From Nonomuraea sp. MG754425 (GTDB lineage Bacteria; Actinomycetota; Actinomycetes; Streptosporangiales; Streptosporangiaceae): a DNA stretch of 64,000 bases. Position 1 is the stretch's first letter. Each line of letters starts with the position of its first letter. A program made the translations under genes and the position numbers. Positions 15,453 to 22,717 of this stretch are shown in pieces. The stretch is taken from the NCBI RefSeq assembly GCF_021699195.1, contig NZ_SSXE01000028.1:58113-122112 (forward strand). Reading direction: 5' to 3'. Below the pieces are notes generated by a model, which searched no databases, was not told the origin of the DNA, and saw only the letters and a list, made by a program, of their open reading frames with translations.

Positions 15453-16109
15453 TCACTCACCGCTGGCCTCGTAGCAGGTCCCCACCATCTCGCCCAGCGC
15501 GTCGCGCTCGGCCTCGGTGACGGTGAGCTCGTAGCGGGACTTGACGTCGATCCAGGCCCGGCTGTACGTGCACCAGTACGACCGCAGCGGGGGCCGCCAC
15601 TGGTCGGGCGACTGGTCGCCCTTGGACCGGTTGGAGGACGCCGAGACGGCCACGAGCTGCGGACCTTCGAGGTCGTTGGCGAACTGCCTGCGCCGGGTGT
15701 CGGTCCACTCGTTGGCGCCCGAGCGCCACGCCTGGGCCAGCGGCACCATGTGGTCGATGTCGAGTTCGGAGGCGTTGGTGAAGTCCTTGCCGTCGTACTC
15801 GCTGTGCCAGGTGCCGCTGATGGCGCGGCAGCTCTCGTCCTGCTTGACGTCGGCGCCGTCACGGGCCAGCACGATCTCGCGGGTGTCGCAGGAGCGGCCC
15901 TGCTGCGCCCAGTGCGGGAACCGGGCGCGGCTGTAACCGGCCATCGAGCGGGGGTCGGCGACGGTGAGCTGGGCGAGCTGCGCGTAGGCGACGGAGGCGG
16001 AGATCGGTGTCGGGAGTTCGGCGGGAGAGGCGCCCGCGCCGGCGGCCGGGACCAGGGACAGGAAGGTCGCGGCTGCGGCGAGCGTGGGCCATGATCGCAA
16101 TGAGAACAT
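15453..16109 (-). CDS. Secreted HNH endonuclease (DUF1524-like)
   Basis: 218 aa. A signal peptide MFSLRSWPTLAAAATFLSLV ending near AGAGASPAE predicts export. The catalytic core is LDIDHMVPLAQAWRSGANEW (His-containing HNH start), DLEGPQLVAVSASSNRSKG with the Asn, and DQSPDQWRPP, the pattern of secreted actinobacterial HNH nucleases. Cysteines at CDTREIV, DESCRAI, YWCTYSR and GTCYEASG could form disulfides. The likely role is extracellular DNA degradation for nutrients or competition. The promoter region has two palindromes (16128-16181). The 93-aa gene follows without a gap. Confidence 0.88.
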   Translation of the reverse strand: MFSLRSWPTLAAAATFLSLVPAAGAGASPAELPTPISASVAYAQLAQLTVADPRSMAGYSRARFPHWAQQGRSCDTREIVLARDGADVKQDESCRAISGTWHSEYDGKDFTNASELDIDHMVPLAQAWRSGANEWTDTRRRQFANDLEGPQLVAVSASSNRSKGDQSPDQWRPPLRSYWCTYSRAWIDVKSRYELTVTEAERDALGEMVGTCYEASGE

Positions 16110-16127
16110 GGCCCACGACTACAGCGA

Positions 16128-16146
16128 CGATTACGCTCCGTAATCG
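16128..16146. promoter_or_regulatory. Palindrome upstream of the HNH nuclease gene
   Basis: CGATTACG and CGTAATCG form a perfect 8-bp inverted repeat with a 3-base centre, 18 bases before the nuclease ATG (minus strand). Position and symmetry suggest an operator over the promoter or transcript start. Confidence 0.5.
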
Positions 16147-16158
16147 CAGGCGCGCAGA

Positions 16159-16181
16159 GCTTGTCACTTACGGTGACAAGC
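16159..16181. promoter_or_regulatory. Second palindrome upstream of the HNH nuclease gene
   Basis: GCTTGTCAC (16159-16167) and GTGACAAGC (16173-16181) are a perfect 9-bp inverted repeat with loop TTACG. It lies between the upstream dehydrogenase stop (16207) and the nuclease start. It could be an operator, or a terminator for the sugar operon; there is no U-tract. Confidence 0.5.
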
Positions 16182-16206
16182 ATGAGGTCGCCTTGGGCTC
16201 CGGCTG

Positions 16207-17085
16207 TCAGGCGGTGCCGGAGAGCCGTTCCACGCCGCGCAGCAGGGCCGAGTGGTCGAGCGCGCCGTCGCCGTTCGCGTCGGCCGCGGCCATGAGCTGG
16301 GCCACCAGCGCTCCGAGGGGCAGCACGACGCCGGCCTCGCGGGCGGCCGAGGTGACGATGCCCAGGTCCTTGTGGTGCAGGGCGACGCGGAAGCCGGGCT
16401 CGAAGGAGTGGCCGATCATGTTGGCGCGCTTCTGCGCGAGCACGGCCGAGCCCGCCAGGCCGCCGCCGAGCACCTCCAGCGCCGCCTCCAGGTCCACCCC
16501 GTACGCGCGCAGGAACACCACCGCCTCCGCCAGCGCCTCGATGTTGGCCGCGACGATGAGCTGGTTGGCGGCCTTGACCGTCTGGCCGGAGCCGCTCGGA
16601 CCGACGTGCACGACCGTCTTGCCGACGACGTCGAACAGCGGCCTGGCGGCCTCGAACGCGTCCGCCTCGCCGCCCACCATGATCGACAGGGCCGCGTTCC
16701 TGGCGCCGGCCTCGCCGCCCGAGACGGGCGCGTCGAGGTGGCGCAGGCCCCGGCGGGCCGCCTCGCCGGCCAGCTCGCGCGTGACGTCGGGGCGGATCGA
16801 GGAGAAGTCGATGATCAGCGTTCCGGGGGCGGCGTGCGCGAAGACCCCGTCCGGGCCGGTCAGCACGTCCTGGACGTCGGGCGAGTCGGGCACCATGAGC
16901 GCGACGACCTCCGCGCCGGTCACGGCGTCGGCGATCGAACGCGCCGCCCGCCCGCCGGCCGCCGCCAGCGGCGCGGCCTTGTCGGGGGTGCGGTTGTAGC
17001 CGGCCACGGCATGCCCGGCCTTGACCAGGTGGACGGCCATGGGGCTGCCCATGATGCCGAGACCGATGAAGGCGATGGCGGTCAC
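16207..17085 (-). CDS. NAD(P)-dependent beta-hydroxyacid dehydrogenase (tartronate semialdehyde reductase-like)
   Basis: 292 aa from GTG 17085 (VTAIAFIGLGIMGSPMAVHL), with GGGAGG 8-10 bases upstream. An ATG at 17130, overlapping the previous stop as ATGA, is also possible but puts 15 extra residues before the Rossmann fold. Signature segments: GLGIMG nucleotide loop, DAPVSGGEAGARNAALSIMVGG substrate motif, and GQTVKAANQLIVAANIEALAE with the catalytic lysine. The family reduces tartronate semialdehyde to D-glycerate or oxidises 3-hydroxyisobutyrate. Lying next to a hydroxypyruvate isomerase-like gene, the first role is favoured. It is the last gene of the sugar operon. Confidence 0.88.
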   Translation of the reverse strand: MTAIAFIGLGIMGSPMAVHLVKAGHAVAGYNRTPDKAAPLAAAGGRAARSIADAVTGAEVVALMVPDSPDVQDVLTGPDGVFAHAAPGTLIIDFSSIRPDVTRELAGEAARRGLRHLDAPVSGGEAGARNAALSIMVGGEADAFEAARPLFDVVGKTVVHVGPSGSGQTVKAANQLIVAANIEALAEAVVFLRAYGVDLEAALEVLGGGLAGSAVLAQKRANMIGHSFEPGFRVALHHKDLGIVTSAAREAGVVLPLGALVAQLMAAADANGDGALDHSALLRGVERLSGTA

Positions 17086-17126
17086 GTCGGTGATCCTCCC
17101 GTGTCGAGGTGGTCGTGCGTCGGCGG

Positions 17127-17903
17127 TCATCCGGCGCGCTGTTCTCTGGGCAGCCAGGCGAACGCGTCGGGGCCGTCGGCCCGGTATTCGAGGCTGACGT
17201 GCCCGTCGTAGCCGGCCGCCCGCACGTCGTCGATCCACTGCCGCAGCGGCAGTTCCCCGGAGCCGGGCGCGCCCCGGCCGGGGGCGTCGGCGATCTGCAC
17301 GTGGCCGATGCGCGCGGCGTGCCGCTCGATGACGGCGGGCACGTCGTCGCCGTTGACGGCCAGGTGGTAGAAGTCGGCGAGCAGCCGCGCCCCGGGCACC
17401 CGGTCGAGCACGGCCACGACGTCGGCGGCCGTCAGCAGCGGGTAGCGCGGCGCGCCGCTGACCGGCTCGACCAGCACGGTGCCCGGCAGCCCCGCCACGC
17501 ACGCGGCCAGCATCTCGACGGCCAGCTCGTCCTGTTCCTCGGCGGCGGCCCCTTCGACGCGATTGCCGTAGAGGGCGTTGAAGGCCGGGCAGCCCAGCCG
17601 TTCGCCGATGGCCGCGACGACGGGGAGGTTGTCGAGCAGCTCGCGCGAGCGACCCGGCCACGACACCACCCCGCGCTCGCCCGCGGGCATGTCCCCGGCG
17701 AAGAGGTTGAGCCCCGTGAGCCGGACGCCGGCCTCCTCGACCGCCCGGACGAAGGCGTCCACGTCGCGGTCGTCCGGCACCGCCACGGGCCACGGCCACC
17801 AGAACTCCACGGCGGCGAACCCGTCGGCCGCCGCCGCGGCCGGGCGTTCGAGCAGCGGCAGGCCGGTGTAGAGGATGGAGCAGTTGACGGTCCACTTGGT
17901 CAC
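17127..17903 (-). CDS. hyi: Hydroxypyruvate isomerase-like TIM-barrel protein
   Basis: 258 aa, the usual length for Hyi of the AP-endonuclease-2 TIM-barrel family. Start GTG 17903 overlaps the GntR gene stop as GTGA. Diagnostic runs are WTVNCSILYTGLPLLERPA at the start, VEFWWPWP, LTGLNLFAGDMPAGERG, FNALYGN, VLVEPVSGAPRYPLLT (metal-ligand Glu), LLADFYHLAVNGDD, GHVQIADAPGRGAPGSGEL and VSLEYRADG. It would interconvert hydroxypyruvate and tartronate semialdehyde, feeding the reductase encoded next. The family also contains sugar epimerases, so a sugar-acid role remains possible. Confidence 0.88.
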   Translation of the reverse strand: MTKWTVNCSILYTGLPLLERPAAAAADGFAAVEFWWPWPVAVPDDRDVDAFVRAVEEAGVRLTGLNLFAGDMPAGERGVVSWPGRSRELLDNLPVVAAIGERLGCPAFNALYGNRVEGAAAEEQDELAVEMLAACVAGLPGTVLVEPVSGAPRYPLLTAADVVAVLDRVPGARLLADFYHLAVNGDDVPAVIERHAARIGHVQIADAPGRGAPGSGELPLRQWIDDVRAAGYDGHVSLEYRADGPDAFAWLPREQRAG

Positions 17904-18598
17904 GCGGGGGCCTCTTCCGATCGTTCGCGGTGGAGCTGGCTCAGCAGGCGACCCTGCGCCTGGTCGAGATGGTGGGCCAGGAGCCGCTGGGCCTGCTCGG
18001 GGTCGCCGTCGCCGATGGCCTTGAGTATGTCGTCGTGCTCGTGCACCACGTTCATCGGGTGTGTGGTGCGGTGGGCCTGGAACTGGCCCATGGTCAGGTG
18101 CACCTCGCCGAGGATCACCTCGTGCATCCGCGACAGGCGGCGGCTGCCGACGGCGGCCACCAGCGCCGAGTGGAAGGCGATGTCGGCCTCGACCTGGCTG
18201 GCGAAGGCCCCGTTGGCGGCGGTGTCACCGGCCGCCGCCTTCATCGCCGCCTGCGCCCGCACCGCCTCGGGGGGCACGGTGGCGGTGCGGGCCAGGGTGG
18301 CGACCGCCGCGCGTTCGACGGTCTCGCGGCTGAAGTACAGGTCGCGGATGTCGTCCTCGTCGAGCTTGGGGACGACGGCGGTCTTGTGCGTGCTGCGGCG
18401 CAGCAGTCCGAGCGCGGTCAGCCGCTCCAGGCAGGCTTTGGCGGTGGGGCGGGCGACGCTGTACTCGCCGGCGATGCGGATCTCGGTGAGCTTCTCCCCC
18501 GGGGCGATCTCGCCGTTGACGATGCGCTTGCGGACCGACTCGTAGAGGGCTTCCGTCAGTGACGACGGTCCGAGAGGAAAGCTGGTCTGCCCGTCCAT
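17900..18598 (-). CDS. GntR-family (FadR-type) regulator of the sugar operon
   Basis: 232 aa from ATG 18598, with GGGAGGGG upstream. The N-terminal winged helix (LTEALYESVRKRIVNGEIAPG, KLTEIRIAGEYSVARPTAKA) is followed by an all-helical FCD-type ligand domain with likely metal-binding histidines (FHSALVAAVGSRRLSRMHEV, HEHDDILKAI, LAHHLDQAQ). It sits inside the operon it probably controls: a FadR-type site, TCGT-CAG-ACAA, lies at 18625-18635 just upstream, and similar sites precede the first hydrolase and the binding-protein gene. Likely effector: a sugar or sugar acid from this pathway (inference). Confidence 0.9.
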   Translation of the reverse strand: MDGQTSFPLGPSSLTEALYESVRKRIVNGEIAPGEKLTEIRIAGEYSVARPTAKACLERLTALGLLRRSTHKTAVVPKLDEDDIRDLYFSRETVERAAVATLARTATVPPEAVRAQAAMKAAAGDTAANGAFASQVEADIAFHSALVAAVGSRRLSRMHEVILGEVHLTMGQFQAHRTTHPMNVVHEHDDILKAIGDGDPEQAQRLLAHHLDQAQGRLLSQLHRERSEEAPA

Positions 18599-18624
18599 GA
18601 AACCCCTCCCAGAAAGCGACAAAA

Positions 18625-18635
18625 TCGTCAGACAA
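18625..18635. promoter_or_regulatory. Putative GntR operator upstream of the gntR gene
   Basis: TCGT-CAG-ACAA fits the FadR-subfamily consensus TNGT-N3-ACNA exactly. It lies 27 bases upstream of the gntR ATG, in the 51-base gap after the dehydrogenase gene, suggesting autoregulation. Confidence 0.65.
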
Positions 18636-18649
18636 GTATACTCGTCCTC

Positions 18650-19573
18650 TCAATATCCGGCGGCCTTGTCGACGATGTTGCGCAGCGGCTCGTCCCGGGC
18701 GAATCGGCCCAGGTTGTCAAGGAGGATGTCGAGGCCGCGGCGGGCGGTCTCGCGGGTGGTGGCCCCGTTGTGCGGGGTGACGATCACGTTCGGCAGCGTC
18801 CAGAACGGGCTGTCGGGGGGCAGCGGCTCGACGCCGTGCGCGTCCAGGCCCGCTCCGGCGATCTCGCCCCGCCGCAGCGCGTCGAGCAGGGCCGCGTCGT
18901 CGGCGATGCCGCCGCGCGAGACGCAGACGAAGCCCGCCGTCGGCTTCATCGCGGCGAACGCGGCCCGGTCGAACCGCCCGGCGGTGGCGGCGGTGAGCGG
19001 CGCGGTGACCACCACGTAGTCGGACTCCGCCAGGAGGCGGGGGAAGTCGTCCTGGCCGAGCAGCTCGTCCACGTGGTCGGCGGGGCGGCCGGAGCGGCGC
19101 AGGCCGAGCACCCGCATGTGGAACGCCTTCGCCTTGGCGGCCAGGTCGAGCCCGGAGTGGCCGAGCCCGTACAGGCCGATGGTCTTGCCGGCCAGTTCGC
19201 CGTGCACGTAGCGGTCCCAGCGGCGCTCGGACTGGGCGCGCAGCCAGCGCGGCACGTCCCGGTCGAGCATGAGCACCAGCAGCATGGCCTGCTCGGCCAG
19301 CGGGATCGCGCCGTTGCCGGTGGAGGAGGTGAGGGTCACCTCACTGGCGAGCAGCGCGTCCGACAGCACGGCGTCCACGCCCGCGGACGGGCTGTGCACC
19401 CAGCGCAGCCGACCCGCCCTGGCCAGCAGCGGATCGGGCACGTCGCCCACGACGGCGTCGGCCAGCTCGATGCCCTCGGCGGCGGCGTCGAACTCGACGC
19501 GGGCGGCCCCGGCGGCGCGGCGGATGCGGTGGCGGGTGGCCTCGTCGTGCGCACCCCTGACGATGATCCTCAT
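18650..19573 (-). CDS. D-2-hydroxyacid dehydrogenase family protein
   Basis: 307 aa. The NAD-binding domain shows KTIGLYGLGHSGLDLAAKAK (GxGxxG-type). The catalytic triad positions are Arg in VCVSRGGIADDAALLDAL, Glu near LDAHGVEPLPPDSPFW and His in VIVTPHNGATT. Family members reduce glyoxylate, hydroxypyruvate or other 2-oxoacids. Between an ABC importer and hydroxypyruvate-related enzymes, hydroxypyruvate reductase is a plausible role (inference). Its ATG overlaps the permease stop by 4 bases (ATGA). Confidence 0.88.
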   Translation of the reverse strand: MRIIVRGAHDEATRHRIRRAAGAARVEFDAAAEGIELADAVVGDVPDPLLARAGRLRWVHSPSAGVDAVLSDALLASEVTLTSSTGNGAIPLAEQAMLLVLMLDRDVPRWLRAQSERRWDRYVHGELAGKTIGLYGLGHSGLDLAAKAKAFHMRVLGLRRSGRPADHVDELLGQDDFPRLLAESDYVVVTAPLTAATAGRFDRAAFAAMKPTAGFVCVSRGGIADDAALLDALRRGEIAGAGLDAHGVEPLPPDSPFWTLPNVIVTPHNGATTRETARRGLDILLDNLGRFARDEPLRNIVDKAAGY

Positions 19574-20454
19574 TTGAGCCCCGTGGTGGCGATGCCGCGG
19601 ATGAGCTGTTTCTGGGCGACGGCAAAGAAGATCAGCACGGGCAGCAGCGACACGAGCGACATCGCGAACAGCATGCCCACGCCGCTCTGCGACTCGGAGT
19701 CGACCATGGAGTTCAGCGCCACGGGCACGGTGAACATCTTCGGCGAGGTGAGATAGATCAGCGGGACGAAGAAGTCGTTCCAGGTCCAGATGAACGTGAA
19801 GATCGTCGTGGTGACGAGGGCGGGCCGCATGAGCGGCAGGATCACGTACCAGAAGGTGCGGAACGGGCCCGCGCCGTCGATCCAGGCCGCGCGGTCGAGG
19901 TCACGCGGGATGGTCCTGATGAACTGCACCATCAGATAGACGAAGAACGCGTCGGTGGCCAGGAACTTCGGGATGAGCAGCGGATAGTACGTGTTCACCA
20001 GGTCGAGCTGGGAGAAGAAGATGTACTGCGGGATGACCAGCACGTGCATCGGCAGCATCACCGACGCGAGCGTGATGCCCAGGTACACCCTGCGCATCCG
20101 GAACTCCAGCCGGGCCAGCGCGAACGCGGTCAGCGCGCAGGAGAACAGGTTGCCGGCGATGGAGCCGACGGTGACCAGCAGCGAGTTGAGGAAGAAGACG
20201 GTGAAGGGACGGTTGAGCGCGTTCCAGCCCTCGGCGAAGTTGTCGAAGGTGATCTCGCTGGGGATGAGACCCGTCTCGGTGAGGATCAGGTGGTCGGGCT
20301 TGAGCGCGCTGACGATCATCCAGATCAGCGGATAGAGCATCAGCAGCACGAACGCGCCGAGCGCGAGATGCCTGAACAGGTCCCGCCGGCCACGGGCGCG
20401 GCGGCCGGCGGACTCGGAGCGGGCGCGGAGGGAGGCGGCGGTCGCGGAGGTCAT
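19570..20454 (-). CDS. Carbohydrate ABC transporter permease (MalG type)
   Basis: 294 aa from ATG 20454, which shares one base with the previous stop (TGATG). About six membrane helices are visible, starting with LALGAFVLLMLYPLIWMIVS. The cytoplasmic EAA loop that contacts the ATPase is DRAAWIDGAGPFRTFWYVILPLM. This is the MalG/UgpE-like half of the importer. No ATPase gene is in this operon, so a shared MsiK-type ATPase elsewhere probably energises it, as is usual in actinobacteria. Confidence 0.92.
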   Translation of the reverse strand: MTSATAASLRARSESAGRRARGRRDLFRHLALGAFVLLMLYPLIWMIVSALKPDHLILTETGLIPSEITFDNFAEGWNALNRPFTVFFLNSLLVTVGSIAGNLFSCALTAFALARLEFRMRRVYLGITLASVMLPMHVLVIPQYIFFSQLDLVNTYYPLLIPKFLATDAFFVYLMVQFIRTIPRDLDRAAWIDGAGPFRTFWYVILPLMRPALVTTTIFTFIWTWNDFFVPLIYLTSPKMFTVPVALNSMVDSESQSGVGMLFAMSLVSLLPVLIFFAVAQKQLIRGIATTGLK

Positions 20455-21338
20455 CAGTCGTCTCCGTAGAAGACCCAGTACTTCGACAGGACGAAGTGCA
20501 CCGCGGTCACCAGGCCGATGGCCGCCATGAGCACCCAGGCCAGCGCGGAGGCGTAGCCCATGTCGAAGTTCGTGAATCCCTGCTGGTAGATGTAGAGCGT
20601 GTAGAACAGCGTCGAGTTGGCGGGGCCTCCGGTGCCGCCGCTGACGACGTGGGCCTGGGTGAAGGTCTGGAACGCGCCGATCGTCTGCAGGATCAGGTTG
20701 AAGAAGATGATCGGGGTGAGCAGCGGGATCGTGACGCGGGTGAACTGGCGGACGACGCCGGCCCCGTCCACCTTCGCGGCCTCGTACAGTTCCTCGGGGA
20801 TCTGGCGCAGGCCGGCCAGGAAGATGACCATCGGCGAGCCGAACGTCCACACGTTGAGCACGATCAGCGTCGACAGCGACAGGCTCGGGTTCTGCAGCCA
20901 GCTCCCGAGCTCCAGACCGAAGACCGACAGCGCCCGGTCGACGAGGCCGTCGTCGCCGAAGATCTGCCGCCACAGGATCGCCACGGCGACGCTGGTGCCG
21001 AGCAGCGAGGGCAGGTAGAAGGCGCTGCGGTAGAAGGCCAGGCCGCGCAGCCCGCGGTCGAGGATCAGGGCCAGCAGCAGGGCGAAGCCGAGTTGCAGCG
21101 GGATGGAGATCGCCACGTAGACCAGCGTGACCCGGACGGCGGCCCAGAAGTAGCCGTCCTGGAACATGCGCTCGAAGTTGGCCAGGCCGTTGAACTCGGG
21201 CGTGCTGAGGATGTTGTAGTCGGTGAAGGCCAGGTAGAGGGAGGCGAGCATGGGCACGGCCGTGACCAGCACGAGCCCGAGCCACCAGGGGATGAGGAAG
21301 ACGTGGGCGGCGGCGCCCTGACGGTGCGGCCTCGACAT
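20454..21338 (-). CDS. Carbohydrate ABC transporter permease (MalF type)
   Basis: 294 aa, six predicted helices beginning HVFLIPWWLGLVLVTAVPML. The EAA loop is EELYEAAKVDGAGVVRQFTR followed by VTIPLLTPIIFFNLIL. It pairs with the following permease. Its start is two bases after the binding-protein stop and its own stop overlaps the next start, so the three transporter genes are translated together. Confidence 0.92.
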   Translation of the reverse strand: MSRPHRQGAAAHVFLIPWWLGLVLVTAVPMLASLYLAFTDYNILSTPEFNGLANFERMFQDGYFWAAVRVTLVYVAISIPLQLGFALLLALILDRGLRGLAFYRSAFYLPSLLGTSVAVAILWRQIFGDDGLVDRALSVFGLELGSWLQNPSLSLSTLIVLNVWTFGSPMVIFLAGLRQIPEELYEAAKVDGAGVVRQFTRVTIPLLTPIIFFNLILQTIGAFQTFTQAHVVSGGTGGPANSTLFYTLYIYQQGFTNFDMGYASALAWVLMAAIGLVTAVHFVLSKYWVFYGDD

Positions 21339-21339
21339 G

Positions 21340-22632
21340 CTAGGCGGCCCTGGTGATGCCGGCGCCGATCTCCTCCAGCAGCCGTCTGGCCCCGTCAGTC
21401 GTCCGCAGCCGGCCGAGCGCGATCTCCTCGGCGGCCCTGCCCATGGCGGTGCGCCAGGTGTTGGTGCCCGGAGGCGCCTCGAAGCGGGGGCGGCGCTCGG
21501 CCTCCCGCCCGGCCTGTACGACGGTGAGCGTCTCCTTCGCGTCCCCGGTCGCGCTGTCGAGCGCCTGCTGGAAGACCTTGGGGTTGACCGGCGCGCCCAT
21601 GGTGAGGCCGACGGTCGCGATCATGGCGGGGTCGTTGGTGTTGTAGCCGACGAGCTTGCCCGCGGCCTCGACCTTCTCGTCGTCGATGCCCTGGTAGATC
21701 GCCATCCGCGGGTAGTAGAGGAACGCGTGGCCGGCCTGGGCGTCCTTGGCCACGGGCATGCCGCGCAGCCGGAAGGTGTGGTCGGGGAACATCCTGGCGT
21801 CGTCGATGAGGTGGTTGGAGTTGCCCACCTTGGCCAGCACCTTCTTGCCGACCACCGCCCAGTCGGGGCCGATGCCCTCCTGCTCGCTGAGCGACATCAC
21901 GGCGCCGGCCTTCTGCAGCCGGTCCCACCAGTCGAACCAGGCGGCCAGGCTGTCGGCGGTGAAGCCGGCCTTGCCGTCCTGGGTCCAGAGCTGCTCGCCG
22001 CGCTGGCGCAGCCAGGACTCGAACGGCAGGTCGGCGTCGGCTTCGTACGGCATGCCGATGCGCTTGTTCGGGTTGTCCTTGGCGTAGTCGACGAGGAAGG
22101 CCGCCCAGGCGTCCCAGTCGGCGTCGGCCGGCGGGAGTTCGGCGGCGTCCTCCTCGGCGAACGTCTCGTTGTAGCGGATGACGGGCACGAAGACGCCGAA
22201 CGGCATGGTGTTGAGCTCCCCGCCGATCTTGAACGACTCCAGGTCCTGCTTGGAGTAGTCGGCCAGGTTCAGCGTGGGGATGTCGTCGAGCCGGCGGTAG
22301 ATCTTGCTCTTGTGGTACGTGAGCACCTGCGGCGAGGCGATCCAGAAGATGTCGGCCACGTCGCGGGCGGCCATCTGGGTGGTCATGCGCTCCTGGAAGG
22401 CGGCGTAGTCGGCGAACTCCGGCTCGACCTGGACGCCGGGGTTCTTGGCGGCGAACTCCTTCAGGGCCTTGGTGTAGTTCTGCTGCCGGATGTTGTTGCC
22501 CCACCAGGCGTATCTCAGCGAGGTGCCGCCACCGCTGTCGGAGCCGTCGCCCGCGCCGCACGCCGTGAGGCCGGCCCCCAGCGCGCCTGCCGCCGCCAGC
22601 TTCAGGAAACCCCGCCGATCGAGTCCGCTCAT
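21340..22632 (-). CDS. Sugar-binding lipoprotein of ABC importer
   Basis: 430 aa from ATG 22632, with GGGAG 8 bases upstream. The N-terminus MSGLDRRGFLKLAAAG is Tat-like and leads to a lipobox LTAC (Cys25), so the folded protein is probably exported and lipid-anchored. The body is an extracellular solute-binding protein type 1 (NTTGLP-like family: LRYAWWGNNIRQQNYTKALK, DIFWIASPQ, ADWDAWAAFLVDYAKDN). The ligand is presumably a glycoside or oligosaccharide related to the two hydrolases encoded upstream. An 11-bp leader palindrome and two GntR-type sites lie ahead of it. Confidence 0.92.
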   Translation of the reverse strand: MSGLDRRGFLKLAAAGALGAGLTACGAGDGSDSGGGTSLRYAWWGNNIRQQNYTKALKEFAAKNPGVQVEPEFADYAAFQERMTTQMAARDVADIFWIASPQVLTYHKSKIYRRLDDIPTLNLADYSKQDLESFKIGGELNTMPFGVFVPVIRYNETFAEEDAAELPPADADWDAWAAFLVDYAKDNPNKRIGMPYEADADLPFESWLRQRGEQLWTQDGKAGFTADSLAAWFDWWDRLQKAGAVMSLSEQEGIGPDWAVVGKKVLAKVGNSNHLIDDARMFPDHTFRLRGMPVAKDAQAGHAFLYYPRMAIYQGIDDEKVEAAGKLVGYNTNDPAMIATVGLTMGAPVNPKVFQQALDSATGDAKETLTVVQAGREAERRPRFEAPPGTNTWRTAMGRAAEEIALGRLRTTDGARRLLEEIGAGITRAA

Positions 22633-22649
22633 CACATCCACTCCCGTCG

Positions 22650-22681
22650 TTCTCACCGGGAACCGGCTATCCCGGTGAGAA
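22650..22681. promoter_or_regulatory. Leader hairpin before the sugar-binding protein gene
   Basis: TTCTCACCGGG (22650-22660) and CCCGGTGAGAA (22671-22681) are a perfect 11-bp inverted repeat with a 10-base loop. It starts 18 bases before the binding-protein ATG. It may stop or process transcripts coming from the hydrolase genes, stabilise the binding-protein message, or be a protein-binding site. Confidence 0.7.
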
Positions 22682-22693
22682 GCAAGTGTTCAT

Positions 22694-22704
22694 TTGTATG
22701 ACGA
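22694..22704. promoter_or_regulatory. Putative GntR operator in the binding-protein promoter
   Basis: TTGT-ATG-ACGA fits TNGT-N3-ACNA. On the minus strand it lies between a -35-like TTGACG and the -10 region (AACACT, 17-base spacing), where bound repressor would block RNA polymerase. Confidence 0.6.
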
Positions 22705-22717
22705 GACCGTCAATAGG

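Noticed and set aside
20455..21285. Upstream in-frame extension of the second sugar permease
   Set aside because: The extension is the shadow of the first permease; TGATG coupling gives ATG 20454 as the start.
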